Assembly (NCBI GenBank): GCA_021794195.1
Contig: JAJYRG010000018.1
Location: forward strand, 1-36,300
Length of the DNA stretch: 36,300 nt
Reading direction: 5' to 3'
DNA from: Bacteroidota bacterium
Lineage (GTDB): Bacteria; Bacteroidota; Bacteroidia; Sphingobacteriales; Sphingobacteriaceae
A model generated the notes under the pieces. That model saw only the letters and a program-made list of their open reading frames with translations. It was not told where the DNA came from and did not search any database. The translations under genes were made by a program, and so were the position numbers. Shown in pieces: positions 1 to 8,393 of the stretch (its first letter is position 1; each line of letters starts with the position of its first letter).

Positions 1-22
1 CAAACCTGTTTTCCATGAATAG

Positions 23-66
23 ATAAGCCAAACCTTCTCTTTGATTTAGAGAAGCGTTTGGCTTAT
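23..66 (-). terminator. strong hairpin downstream of the M3 peptidase gene
   Basis: Arms 23-33 and 56-66 pair over 11 bp (ATAAGCCAAAC with GTTTGGCTTAT). The stem continues with 34-40 against 48-54 (7 bp), with one bulged C at 55 and a loop of about 7 bases. A second 9-bp hairpin lies at 86-94/100-108. Both follow the stop codon of the minus-strand peptidase gene. No run of T follows either arm on the minus strand, so a rho-independent terminator is only one reading; mRNA 3'-end protection is another. Confidence 0.45.
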
Positions 67-136
67 GAATGTTATACCTAAGACTTTTAAAGAAGTATTT
101 TCTTTAAAGGCTATTCTTTACCAAAATATTTTCAGG

Positions 137-1852
137 TTAGGGTCTTTCTGATAAAGAGTCTAATTCTTTGGATAGAAAGTTTATTAAATTATGAATATAA
201 TCTTGTTTGAAATTAAATTCAATCCCTGCCGTTTTGTATATTTCGGGGATAGGCCTTGTATATCCTAACTGAAGAGCATGGGTATAATGCTTTAGGGTTT
301 TCTTTGGATCCTCTACAAAGTTTTTCCAGATAGCGATTGCACCCAATTGTGCGATAGCATATTCTATGTAATAAAAAGGCACTTCAAATATATGGAGCTG
401 TCTGTGCCATAAGTATGCCATGGCTTCTTCCTGCCCCTTCCAGTCGCAAAAATTCTTTCCAAATTCATTGAAAAACTCTACCCATTTTTCCGATCTTTCT
501 TTTCTATTGTGATGAGGGTGTGTGTATATCCAATGTTGAAATTTATCCACAAGGGCTACCCAGGGCAGGGTAGAAGCTGCGCCTGAAATTTGTTCGAACA
601 AAGCTCTATTGAGTTCCTCCTTCTCTTTAAAAAATTCATCCCAATATTTAACAGAGAGCAATTCCATAGACATACTTGCAAGTTCGGCAACCTCACTGGG
701 CAAATCTTTGAATCCGTTTATTTCTAGATCGCTATTGAGAAAAGTATGTACAGCATGGCCGCCTTCGTGTATCATAGTCGTCAGATCTTGGAGGGTATTA
801 GCCGAATTCATAAAAATAAAGGGAGCCCCGGTTTCTGCCAAAGGATAATTGTAGCCCCCCGGAGCTTTATTCTTTCGGCTTTCTACATCAAAAAGATCAT
901 TCTCTTTCATGAACTGTATACATTTTGAAAAATAAGGATCTAACTTTTCGAATATACGTTGACTTCTATCAATAAGTTCTTCTCCGCTGTCAAATGGTTT
1001 TAAAGGTTTTCGGCCTTTGGGATCTACAGCCATATCCCAGGGTTTGAGCACCTTGTAGCCTAATTCCTTTTGTCTCTTTGCAGCAAGCTTTTGGAGTAGG
1101 GGAACTGCTTCTTTTGCTATAGCATTATGAAAATTTTCACAATCTTTCACGTCGTAATCAAATCGTGCTAAAGCGGCGAACATGTAGTCTCTAAAATTGT
1201 CGAAGCCAGCATTGAGAGCCACTTGATGGCGAAGCTTTACTAACTCATCGAAAATATCATCCAAAGCATCTTTGTGCGAGAGCCGGCTCTGATTCATCTT
1301 TTCCCAGACCTCCTTTCTTTCTGTCCGATCTGTTCCTTCTAATAAGGCCGCAGCTTGTTGCATTGTGAGTTCTTTACCTTGATGTGTTATACTTAATCCC
1401 CCGACTATGCTTTGGTATTCTTGCTGCTTTAGCTGTATCTGAGTGAATAAAGGAATGTTTTTGTTACGGAAAATATCTAAAGATTGTTTTACCCGCTTTA
1501 TGTAGACTGTATATTTCTTTGGATCCAATTCTTGAAGAAACGGGCAAGCGATAAATTTTTTATCTAGTTTATTATCATAATCTGAAAGTTTGGGTTCAAT
1601 TTCTACGGTGAAATATTCAAATGCATTTTTGTAATCTTCGTTGGCCGTATGTCGGGTCATATGAATATACCGCCAAGCGTAGTCCTCTTGCAGGACAGCT
1701 TCTAATTCGCTTCTTTGTTTCAGCCATCTTTCTAAGTCTTCTACGGAACGTATATCTTTTTGAAGCAAATCTTCAAAAATAGGTTTTAAATTTTCCCAGC
1801 TTATTTTCAGGTTCTCAGGTAAATAAGTGCGTTTTTGCTTCGATTGTATCAT
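137..1852 (-). CDS. M3 family oligoendopeptidase (PepF/thimet-like zinc peptidase)
   Basis: A 571-residue zinc metallopeptidase of family M3, which cleaves short peptides, normally in the cytoplasm. The gluzincin motif HEGGH is at about residues 362-366, in MIHEGGHAVHTF. The third zinc ligand is expected in the downstream SEVAELASMSMELLS segment. The N-terminal helical region (about 1-200) and C-terminal catalytic half fit M3 length. There is no signal peptide. It is transcribed alone: its promoter (TATCTTTG, 1868-1875) lies 15 bases before the start and a hairpin follows the stop. Its physiological substrate cannot be told from sequence. Confidence 0.93.
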   Translation of the reverse strand: MIQSKQKRTYLPENLKISWENLKPIFEDLLQKDIRSVEDLERWLKQRSELEAVLQEDYAWRYIHMTRHTANEDYKNAFEYFTVEIEPKLSDYDNKLDKKFIACPFLQELDPKKYTVYIKRVKQSLDIFRNKNIPLFTQIQLKQQEYQSIVGGLSITHQGKELTMQQAAALLEGTDRTERKEVWEKMNQSRLSHKDALDDIFDELVKLRHQVALNAGFDNFRDYMFAALARFDYDVKDCENFHNAIAKEAVPLLQKLAAKRQKELGYKVLKPWDMAVDPKGRKPLKPFDSGEELIDRSQRIFEKLDPYFSKCIQFMKENDLFDVESRKNKAPGGYNYPLAETGAPFIFMNSANTLQDLTTMIHEGGHAVHTFLNSDLEINGFKDLPSEVAELASMSMELLSVKYWDEFFKEKEELNRALFEQISGAASTLPWVALVDKFQHWIYTHPHHNRKERSEKWVEFFNEFGKNFCDWKGQEEAMAYLWHRQLHIFEVPFYYIEYAIAQLGAIAIWKNFVEDPKKTLKHYTHALQLGYTRPIPEIYKTAGIEFNFKQDYIHNLINFLSKELDSLSERP

Positions 1853-1867
1853 ATTTTTTGTTTTTTA

Positions 1868-1875
1868 CAAAGATA
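1868..1875 (-). promoter_or_regulatory. -7 promoter element of the M3 peptidase gene
   Basis: The minus strand reads TATCTTTG, a perfect match to the Bacteroidota -7 consensus TAnnTTTG. It lies 15 bases upstream of the ATG at 1852, implying a leader of about 10 nt. No clear TTG -33 element is seen. It sits between the hom terminator and the peptidase gene. Confidence 0.6.
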
Positions 1876-1891
1876 TTAAGCTATTTCATAA

Positions 1892-1937
1892 AAAAAAGCA
1901 TCTTTCGTTATATCAAAATGACAAAAGATGCTTTTTT
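1892..1937 (-). terminator. rho-independent terminator after hom
   Basis: Arms AAAAAAGCATCTTT (1892-1905) and AAAGATGCTTTTTT (1924-1937) pair perfectly around an 18-nt loop. On the minus strand, a run of at least seven T follows the stem. It lies 20 bases past the homoserine dehydrogenase stop codon. Confidence 0.85.
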
Positions 1938-1957
1938 AAGAATGTTTTTAGAGGCTG

Positions 1958-3139
1958 CTAATTCATCTCGGCCAGAAAGATGCCGTCTTGATGTATTTCT
2001 GCACGGTTTTTTATAATCTCTTTTAACTTAACTTCGCCAATCACATATTTAAAATCCTTTGAACTATAGCGTTCTGAGATATTGTCAAATTTGACTTTAT
2101 CGAATAAGGTTTCGTCTTCGTAGCGTAAATATACTTTTAAAGTGTATTCGGCAGTATATGTCGCTTCCCGATCGTTTATATGTTTTTTATATTCGTATTT
2201 ATATCCATGGCGCAGAGCTGTAATGTCAGATAATACAGCAGATCCAGTGGGATGGCCGCCTGCTCCCTTTCCATAGAAAAATTGCTCATCGGCAAAGGCA
2301 GCTTTTACCAAAACTCCATTGTTTTCATTTTCTACATTAAACAAAATATGCTGATTGTCAATGAATCTGGGTAGTACATATAACACAACCTTTCCATTTT
2401 CTAATTCTTTGGCATAAGGCAGGAGTTTTATTTTTAAATCCTTTTCTTTCGCAAAGATGATGTCTTTGCTGTCCAGTTTGTCTATTCCTAAATTTAAAAT
2501 ATCATCCGGGTCTATATAAATACCATAAGCATGAGCGGCTACAATAGCAAGTTTGAACTTCGGGTCAAAAGCGCCCACATCTAAAGTTGGATCGGTTTCA
2601 GCAAAGCCTAATTCCTGTGCTTTAGTCAGCGCCTCTTCATAGCCTTGATTCTCATTATACATCTTAGAAAGAATATAATTGGAAGAACCGTTGAAAACTC
2701 CACTTACTGAGTGCAGCAATTCGTTGTCGTAATACTCTTCTAAATTTCGAATGATGGGAATACTTCCACACACAGCCCCTTCGTACAGAAAAGAAGTGCC
2801 GGTTTCTTCTTGTATTTTAATGAGTTCGGATAAGTTTTGTGCAACCATTTTTTTGTTGGCAGACACTACATTTTTTCCTGCCCGCAGGGCTTTTTTTACA
2901 ATACGGAATGCAGCATCTGCATCGTCTATGAGCTCGACTACTGTATTGATTTCCGAATCATTGAGGATTTCGTCCTCTTCTGTCGTAAATAAATCTGAAG
3001 GTAAAGAACGTTTTTTAGCCGGATTTTTGATAACAAATTTTTTAATCTCGAGATTTAGGTTTTTTGTCTTTATGATATCATATAAACCTTGTCCTACGAC
3101 TCCAAAGCCAAACATTCCTATCACAAGTTTTTTGCCCAT
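1958..3139 (-). CDS. hom: homoserine dehydrogenase
   Basis: NAD(P)-dependent reduction of aspartate semialdehyde to homoserine, the branch-point step toward threonine and methionine. The N-terminal Rossmann motif is GFGVVG (residues 11-16). The catalytic/dimerisation domain carries GAFDPKFKLAIVAAHAYG, matching the family signature around the catalytic Lys/Asp. At 393 residues it is monofunctional: no aspartokinase or homoserine acetyltransferase is fused. The tail beyond about residue 330 shows no clear ACT domain. It lies 166 bases downstream of metY on the same strand, so the two methionine-pathway genes may share the SAM-regulated transcript, although hairpins in the gap could separate them. 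Confidence 0.94.
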   Translation of the reverse strand: MGKKLVIGMFGFGVVGQGLYDIIKTKNLNLEIKKFVIKNPAKKRSLPSDLFTTEEDEILNDSEINTVVELIDDADAAFRIVKKALRAGKNVVSANKKMVAQNLSELIKIQEETGTSFLYEGAVCGSIPIIRNLEEYYDNELLHSVSGVFNGSSNYILSKMYNENQGYEEALTKAQELGFAETDPTLDVGAFDPKFKLAIVAAHAYGIYIDPDDILNLGIDKLDSKDIIFAKEKDLKIKLLPYAKELENGKVVLYVLPRFIDNQHILFNVENENNGVLVKAAFADEQFFYGKGAGGHPTGSAVLSDITALRHGYKYEYKKHINDREATYTAEYTLKVYLRYEDETLFDKVKFDNISERYSSKDFKYVIGEVKLKEIIKNRAEIHQDGIFLAEMN

Positions 3140-3197
3140 ATGTTGTTTTTGTTTTTATGCTTAAAATTGTTTTAAAAAAATATGATGAAATTTGAAT

Positions 3198-3226
3198 TTC
3201 CACTGCTGCTCAAAGAAGCAGTGGAA
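3198..3226 (-). terminator. hairpin between metY and hom, with a second palindrome at 3237-3280
   Basis: TTCCACTGCT (3198-3207) pairs with AGCAGTGGAA (3217-3226), a perfect 10-bp stem with a 9-nt loop. Nearer metY, TTATACTGAA (3237-3246) pairs with TTCAGTATAA (3271-3280). Neither is followed on the minus strand by an uninterrupted T run. They may be partial terminators or RNA-processing/stability elements that set the metY to hom ratio. Confidence 0.4.
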
Positions 3227-3305
3227 TATACGGGGATTATACTGAAAATAAATGTGTTTTTCGTATTTTATTCAGTATAAAAAATAAAAATCTATTTTTT
3301 ATTTG

Positions 3306-4622
<1,317 letters not shown>

Positions 4623-4652
4623 TTAATAGAATTATATTTTATGAAAAAGAGA

Positions 4653-4712
4653 AACTCCATACAAAATTTTGGCCGTCATGGTACTTTTGATAACGGATAA
4701 CTGCATGGAGTT
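4653..4712 (-). terminator. putative attenuator terminator stem in the metY leader
   Basis: On the minus strand, AACTCCATGCAG (4712-4701) pairs with TTGTATGGAGTT (4664-4653). This gives 12 pairs including two G-T wobbles, directly followed by TCTCTTTTTCAT. The U-rich tail and position about 40 nt before the metY ATG fit an intrinsic terminator. Its loop (4700-4665) is long and contains the 3' arms of the hairpin at 4672-4738, so the two stems either exclude each other or form a pseudoknot. Confidence 0.6.
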
Positions 4713-4738
4713 ACAATTACGGCATTATCAAAGACGGC
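4672..4738 (-). promoter_or_regulatory. putative antiterminator hairpin starting on the leader-ORF stop codon
   Basis: The minus-strand 5' arm GCCGTCTTTGATAA (4738-4725) pairs with TTATCAAA (4693-4686) and, after an 8-nt bulge, with GACGGC (4677-4672). That is 14 base pairs. The first G of the arm is the last base of the TAG stop codon of the upstream small ORF. The loop (4724-4694) contains the 5' arm of the terminator stem. A ribosome paused at the stop codon would cover most of the 5' arm. Confidence 0.6.
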
Positions 4739-4836
4739 TACAGCATTCGCATGATGCACATCAAAAGGAAGTTGCAACAACAGCTTTTCGGTATTGTTAA
4801 AGTAGATTGTGCATATTTAAACTGTGATGAATTCAT
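4738..4836 (-). CDS. cysteine/methionine-rich leader peptide ORF upstream of metY
   Basis: Reading the minus strand from ATG at 4836 gives 32 codons ending in TAG (4740-4738). The C-terminal half is SCCCNFLLMCIMRML: three consecutive Cys codons (TGT TGT TGC, 4782-4774), then another Cys and three Met. A second in-frame ATG at 4851 would add MLKKT, and a TAA lies immediately before that. The upstream AAAAAAG suits SD-independent Bacteroidota initiation. It sits between a SAM-I aptamer and an alternative-hairpin region ahead of metY, where classic amino-acid leader peptides occur. Poly-Cys leader ORFs acting as cysteine attenuators are known in mycobacteria; by analogy this would sense Cys (and Met) tRNA charging. 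Translation is unproven. Confidence 0.65.
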   Translation of the reverse strand: MNSSQFKYAQSTLTIPKSCCCNFLLMCIMRML

Positions 4837-4850
4837 AGTCTTTTTTAACA

Positions 4851-4954
4851 TTTATATGTTCCGGATTTTGCTCCGAACAGGAATTGGCACCTTTTCAATA
4901 TTTTGCTGGTTGCCAGTGGGTCATCGAGCCTGTCTCTTACCACTTCTTTATAAA
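4851..4954 (-). promoter_or_regulatory. SAM-I (S-box) riboswitch aptamer
   Basis: On the minus strand, P1 is TTTATA (4954-4949) with TATAAA (4856-4851). The 5' strand continues AAGAAGTGGTAAGAGACAGG and CTCGATGACCCACTGGCAACC, matching the S-box core (AAGAGAGGTGG...GGCCCGATGA...GGCAACC). P3 closes GGCAACC with GGTGCC and is followed by the conserved AATTCC. P4 is TGTTCGGA with TCCGGAACA. All four helices and the kink-turn GATGA are present. It lies upstream of metY, the expected kind of target. Within the leader it is about 240 nt from the metY start, so its output passes through the small ORF and alternative stems in between. Confidence 0.92.
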
Positions 4955-5019
4955 TCAAGACCTGTTTTTCCCAAGGTATTGATTAGTATCCCGATCTAGA
5001 AAATTCCTCCGAGACTCGG

Positions 5020-5051
5020 CAAATATATAATAGTTTTTCTTTTCAGCAAAA
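5020..5051 (-). promoter_or_regulatory. metY promoter
   Basis: The minus strand has TTTTGC (5051-5046) and TATATTTG (5027-5020), separated by 18 nt. This matches the Bacteroidota -33 (TTG) and -7 (TAnnTTTG) elements. The transcript would start near 5013, giving a leader of about 400 nt before metY. It lies just after the stop codon of the upstream aminopeptidase gene, within 20 bases. Confidence 0.75.
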
Positions 5052-5065
5052 TATTTCTGATGAAA

Positions 5066-6730
5066 TTATGAAATATCTACTTGTATATAGTAGTTTTTTT
5101 CATCTATTTTGAGATTTGTTTTGTTTAACCCCGCTATTTTTATTTCCTGAAAACTATCGGTAAGCCATACGAGCTTGAGTGTGTCTTCATTCTTACCCAG
5201 ATGTATAGGCATAGCAAAGTTCTTTATGGACGATTTCCATCTTCCTTTCAGACTCCCATTTTGATCTTTTCGGATCTCTAAAGTAGGGATTTCTGCGGTT
5301 TTGATATACTGTTCAAAAAAGGGGCGTAAATTTAAGCCAGTATAATCAATTATATATTGTACTATATCTTCATAATCTACAGTCGAATAGCGGAAATCTT
5401 TGTTAAGATTTCTCAGTAAGTTACGCCAATTTTGATCGTCTTCCAATAAAGTTCTAAGTTGATTGAGCATCACACTTCCTTTAATATACATGTCTCCCGA
5501 ACCTTCAGTATTGACCCCATAAGGGCCTTGAATGGGCTTGTCGTTAAGGATATTCTTTCTCGTTCCGTAGATGTATTCCTGCCCAGCTTCTTTGCCGTAA
5601 AAATAATCGACGAATAGTGATTCAGAGTAAGTCGTAAAGGCCTCATGAATCCACATATCTGCTATATCTTTAGCCGTTATGTTGTTGCCAAACCATTCAT
5701 GCCCTGATTCATGTACAATGATAAAATCCCACTTCATGCCCCATCCTGTGTCTGATCTATCTTTACCGAGGTACCCATTTTGAAATTGATTTCCGTAAGC
5801 TATAGCACTTTGATGCTCCATACCGAGATGAGGGGTTTCTACTAATTTATATCCATCATTGTAAAAGGGGTAGGGCCCAAACCAGTATTCAAAAGCTTCT
5901 AAGGTTTGCTTCGCATTCTTTTTTAGATGGGATAATTTATCTTTGTTTTGTATCAGCACAAAATAATCTATATCTAAGATACCTGACTCCCCCTCGTAAT
6001 TATCTCGTCTATGCATGTAATTAGCGATATTGAGAGCGATATTGTAGTTGTTGATGGGGTAGGTTACTTTCCAGGTAGATTTTGATTTCCCGTTCGGTAG
6101 TTGGGTTTCTTCTATTAATCGTCCGTTCGATACATTCATTACCCCTTTTGGGACTGTAGCAGATAAAATTACTTCTTTGGCTTTGGCACTTTGATGGTCT
6201 TTTGTCGGCCACCAGGAGCTTGCTCCCAAACCTTGGCATGCAGTGGCAATCCATGGAAGCCCATCGTTGTCTTCCCTCCATACAAAACCTCCATCCCAGG
6301 GCGCTTGTTGTGCTATGATGGGATTTCCTGAATAATAAATTATAAATGAATCTTCGGAGCCTTTAAAAATTGTTTCAGGAAAATCAATAAACACAGCATT
6401 ATGCTCGCGGCTAAAGGATAAATTTTGATCTTGATATTTTATTGAATCGATATTCAAGTTATCAAATAAGTCAATCTGTATCTGATTGAAATTTTCTTTA
6501 GCAATAATTTCGAACCGATTGCTTCCGCTGATCCTTTTTTGTTCCGGGTCTATATCGATGTCTATGTTATACTTTTCGATTTCATAAGCTGTACGCAAAG
6601 GGGAGAGAGTCCCACGTAATGAATCTGCCCGGCTAAAAGTCTCTTTTTTATTAAATAATTGTGCAAAGGATAGGTTGCTAAAAATCAAACAGGCTACAAG
6701 GCAAAAAAAGAAAGTAAAATTTTTAGGCAT
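5066..6730 (-). CDS. M1 family aminopeptidase, exported
   Basis: A 554-residue zinc aminopeptidase of family M1. The motif HESGHEWFGNN has H340, E341 and H344, and the third ligand E363 falls in MWIHEAFTTYSES, giving the canonical HExxH-x18-E. The exopeptidase loop appears as GMEHQSAIAYG. A signal peptide (hydrophobic residues 5-23, ending LSFAQ) points to export to the periplasm or outer-membrane side. It has the N-terminal beta and catalytic domains but is shorter than 850-residue PepN, lacking the large C-terminal helical domain. Its start overlaps the end of polX by 8 bp, so the two are co-transcribed with ndh. Confidence 0.93.
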   Translation of the reverse strand: MPKNFTFFFCLVACLIFSNLSFAQLFNKKETFSRADSLRGTLSPLRTAYEIEKYNIDIDIDPEQKRISGSNRFEIIAKENFNQIQIDLFDNLNIDSIKYQDQNLSFSREHNAVFIDFPETIFKGSEDSFIIYYSGNPIIAQQAPWDGGFVWREDNDGLPWIATACQGLGASSWWPTKDHQSAKAKEVILSATVPKGVMNVSNGRLIEETQLPNGKSKSTWKVTYPINNYNIALNIANYMHRRDNYEGESGILDIDYFVLIQNKDKLSHLKKNAKQTLEAFEYWFGPYPFYNDGYKLVETPHLGMEHQSAIAYGNQFQNGYLGKDRSDTGWGMKWDFIIVHESGHEWFGNNITAKDIADMWIHEAFTTYSESLFVDYFYGKEAGQEYIYGTRKNILNDKPIQGPYGVNTEGSGDMYIKGSVMLNQLRTLLEDDQNWRNLLRNLNKDFRYSTVDYEDIVQYIIDYTGLNLRPFFEQYIKTAEIPTLEIRKDQNGSLKGRWKSSIKNFAMPIHLGKNEDTLKLVWLTDSFQEIKIAGLNKTNLKIDEKNYYIQVDIS

Positions 6731-8393
6731 TTCTTTTTTTATTTTGTAAAAATGTTTCTATTTCCTGCAAATTCATGGCATTGAGGCAGTTTTTAGCTTC
6801 TAAACCTCCTTTTCTTGCTACATAAATGCCGTATTGAACATCTAATAAGCCTTCTTGTTTATGGGCATCTGGATTAATAGAAAGTAAAACTCCTTTTTCT
6901 ACAGCATAGTGATACCATCGCCAATCTAAATCCAAACGCAATGGATTTGCGTTAATTTCGATAACGACATTATTGGCGGCACATGCTTCTATGATTTTTT
7001 TAAAATCAAGTGGGTATCCCGGTCTACTGAGGAGTAAACGGCTGGTAGGGTGTCCTAAGATCGTAGTATACGGATTTTCAATAGCTTTGATCAAGCGTTG
7101 AGTAGCGCGGGTCTTATCCATTCTCAATCCGCTATGTACGGAGGCGACAACTAAGTCAAATTTTGCTAAAATATCATCGGGGTAGTCCAAACTGCCATCC
7201 GCCAAAATATCTGATTCTATTCCTTTAAAGATTTTAAAGGGAGCTAACTTCTCATTCAAGTCTTCGATTTCTACCCATTGTCGTTCTATATCTTGTTTGC
7301 TTAGGCCCCCCGCATATACAGCAGTCTGGGAGTGATCACAGATACCGAGATATTCTAAATTAAGCTTTTCTTTAGAGTAAAGCGCCATTTCTTCTATTGT
7401 ATGCACTCCATCGCTATACGTTGTATGATTATGCAAACTCCCTTTTAGATCGCTGACCTTGATTAAGGTAGGGAGACGGTTTTCTTTTGCCAAGACTACT
7501 TCATTAAGCCCTTCCCGTAGTTCAGGTTCTATATACGCTAACCCCATTTTCTTATAGATTTCTTTTTCACTTTCCGCAGAGGCGAGAGAGGGCGGGAGCT
7601 TTTGCAGGTGATCACTGCTTCCCGTGCTGTATATCCAATTAAGTGCGAAGTCTTCATCTGAGGAATAAATTATTTTTATATCGATAGAGCCGTGATATTG
7701 AGCGAGAATTTGTTTTTCGCTTTGCTCGGTGATGGAAAGGGGAATGTTTTTTGTGAGAATGCTTTCTTCGATTTTTACTAAAGGTATATTTGTCAAAAAA
7801 TCAATAGAACACAATGTTTCGGCTTTGCGCCGAAGATCTCCAGTATACTCCAATCTCCCTGTGGGTGCGACTGATTTATCCAGTAAATTATATAACTCTT
7901 GGGCTATAATTTCTGCTTTCGCATAGAGTAACCAGCCTTTATTTTCGAGCATAAATTCTATAGTGTTTTTGATAGACTCTTGGCTTTTTATTCCAAATCC
8001 TTTTGCGTCTTTTAGCCTGTTCTCATTACAGGCGTACAGCAATTCTCCTATACTTTCTATTCTCAAATCCTGCCATATAGATTTTATTTTTTTAGGGCCT
8101 ACTCCTTTGATATCCAGCATTTCAATAACGCCAGGTGGTGTTTTGTCTTTGAGATCTTCTAACTCTTTGAAAGTGCCTGTTTTTATTATTGAAACGATCC
8201 TTTCAGCTGTGCTTTTCCCAATTCCCGGATAGGAGCTCAACTCTTCGACTGTCGCTTTTGAAGCAGAAACTGGGAGTTTATCTATTTTAAAGGCTGCACT
8301 ACTTATCGCTCGTATTCTGAAAGGATTTTCAGCATTGAGCTCCATTAATTGGCTGTATAATTTAAATTGCTTAGCAATAGACTTGTTATTCAT
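6723..8393 (-). CDS. polX: PolX-family DNA polymerase/3'-5' exonuclease, polymerase site apparently degenerate
   Basis: A 556-residue protein with N-terminal helix-hairpin-helix repeats (about 1-130, e.g. YPGIGKSTAERI and IKGVGPKKIKSIW), a nucleotidyltransferase region (about 130-310) and a C-terminal PHP domain. PHP metal motifs are intact: HNHTTYSDG, CDHSQ, GIESDI, ASVHSG, GHPTSR and NPDAHK. The polymerase core reads GDLRRKAETLCSIDFL. Bacterial PolX usually has GS-RR--ET---D-D, so the Ser and the first metal-binding Asp are replaced by Asp and Ser; the third Asp is probably in GSIDIKII. I infer a working PHP nuclease with doubtful polymerase activity. The role is presumably DNA repair. It overlaps both neighbouring genes by 8 bp. 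Confidence 0.9.
   Translation of the reverse strand: MNNKSIAKQFKLYSQLMELNAENPFRIRAISSAAFKIDKLPVSASKATVEELSSYPGIGKSTAERIVSIIKTGTFKELEDLKDKTPPGVIEMLDIKGVGPKKIKSIWQDLRIESIGELLYACNENRLKDAKGFGIKSQESIKNTIEFMLENKGWLLYAKAEIIAQELYNLLDKSVAPTGRLEYTGDLRRKAETLCSIDFLTNIPLVKIEESILTKNIPLSITEQSEKQILAQYHGSIDIKIIYSSDEDFALNWIYSTGSSDHLQKLPPSLASAESEKEIYKKMGLAYIEPELREGLNEVVLAKENRLPTLIKVSDLKGSLHNHTTYSDGVHTIEEMALYSKEKLNLEYLGICDHSQTAVYAGGLSKQDIERQWVEIEDLNEKLAPFKIFKGIESDILADGSLDYPDDILAKFDLVVASVHSGLRMDKTRATQRLIKAIENPYTTILGHPTSRLLLSRPGYPLDFKKIIEACAANNVVIEINANPLRLDLDWRWYHYAVEKGVLLSINPDAHKQEGLLDVQYGIYVARKGGLEAKNCLNAMNLQEIETFLQNKKRNA

Noticed and set aside
4751..4999. 82-codon plus-strand ORF opposite the metY leader
   Set aside because: It lies antisense to the SAM-I aptamer and leader ORF, has no recognisable domain or promoter, and is explained by the structured RNA on the other strand.
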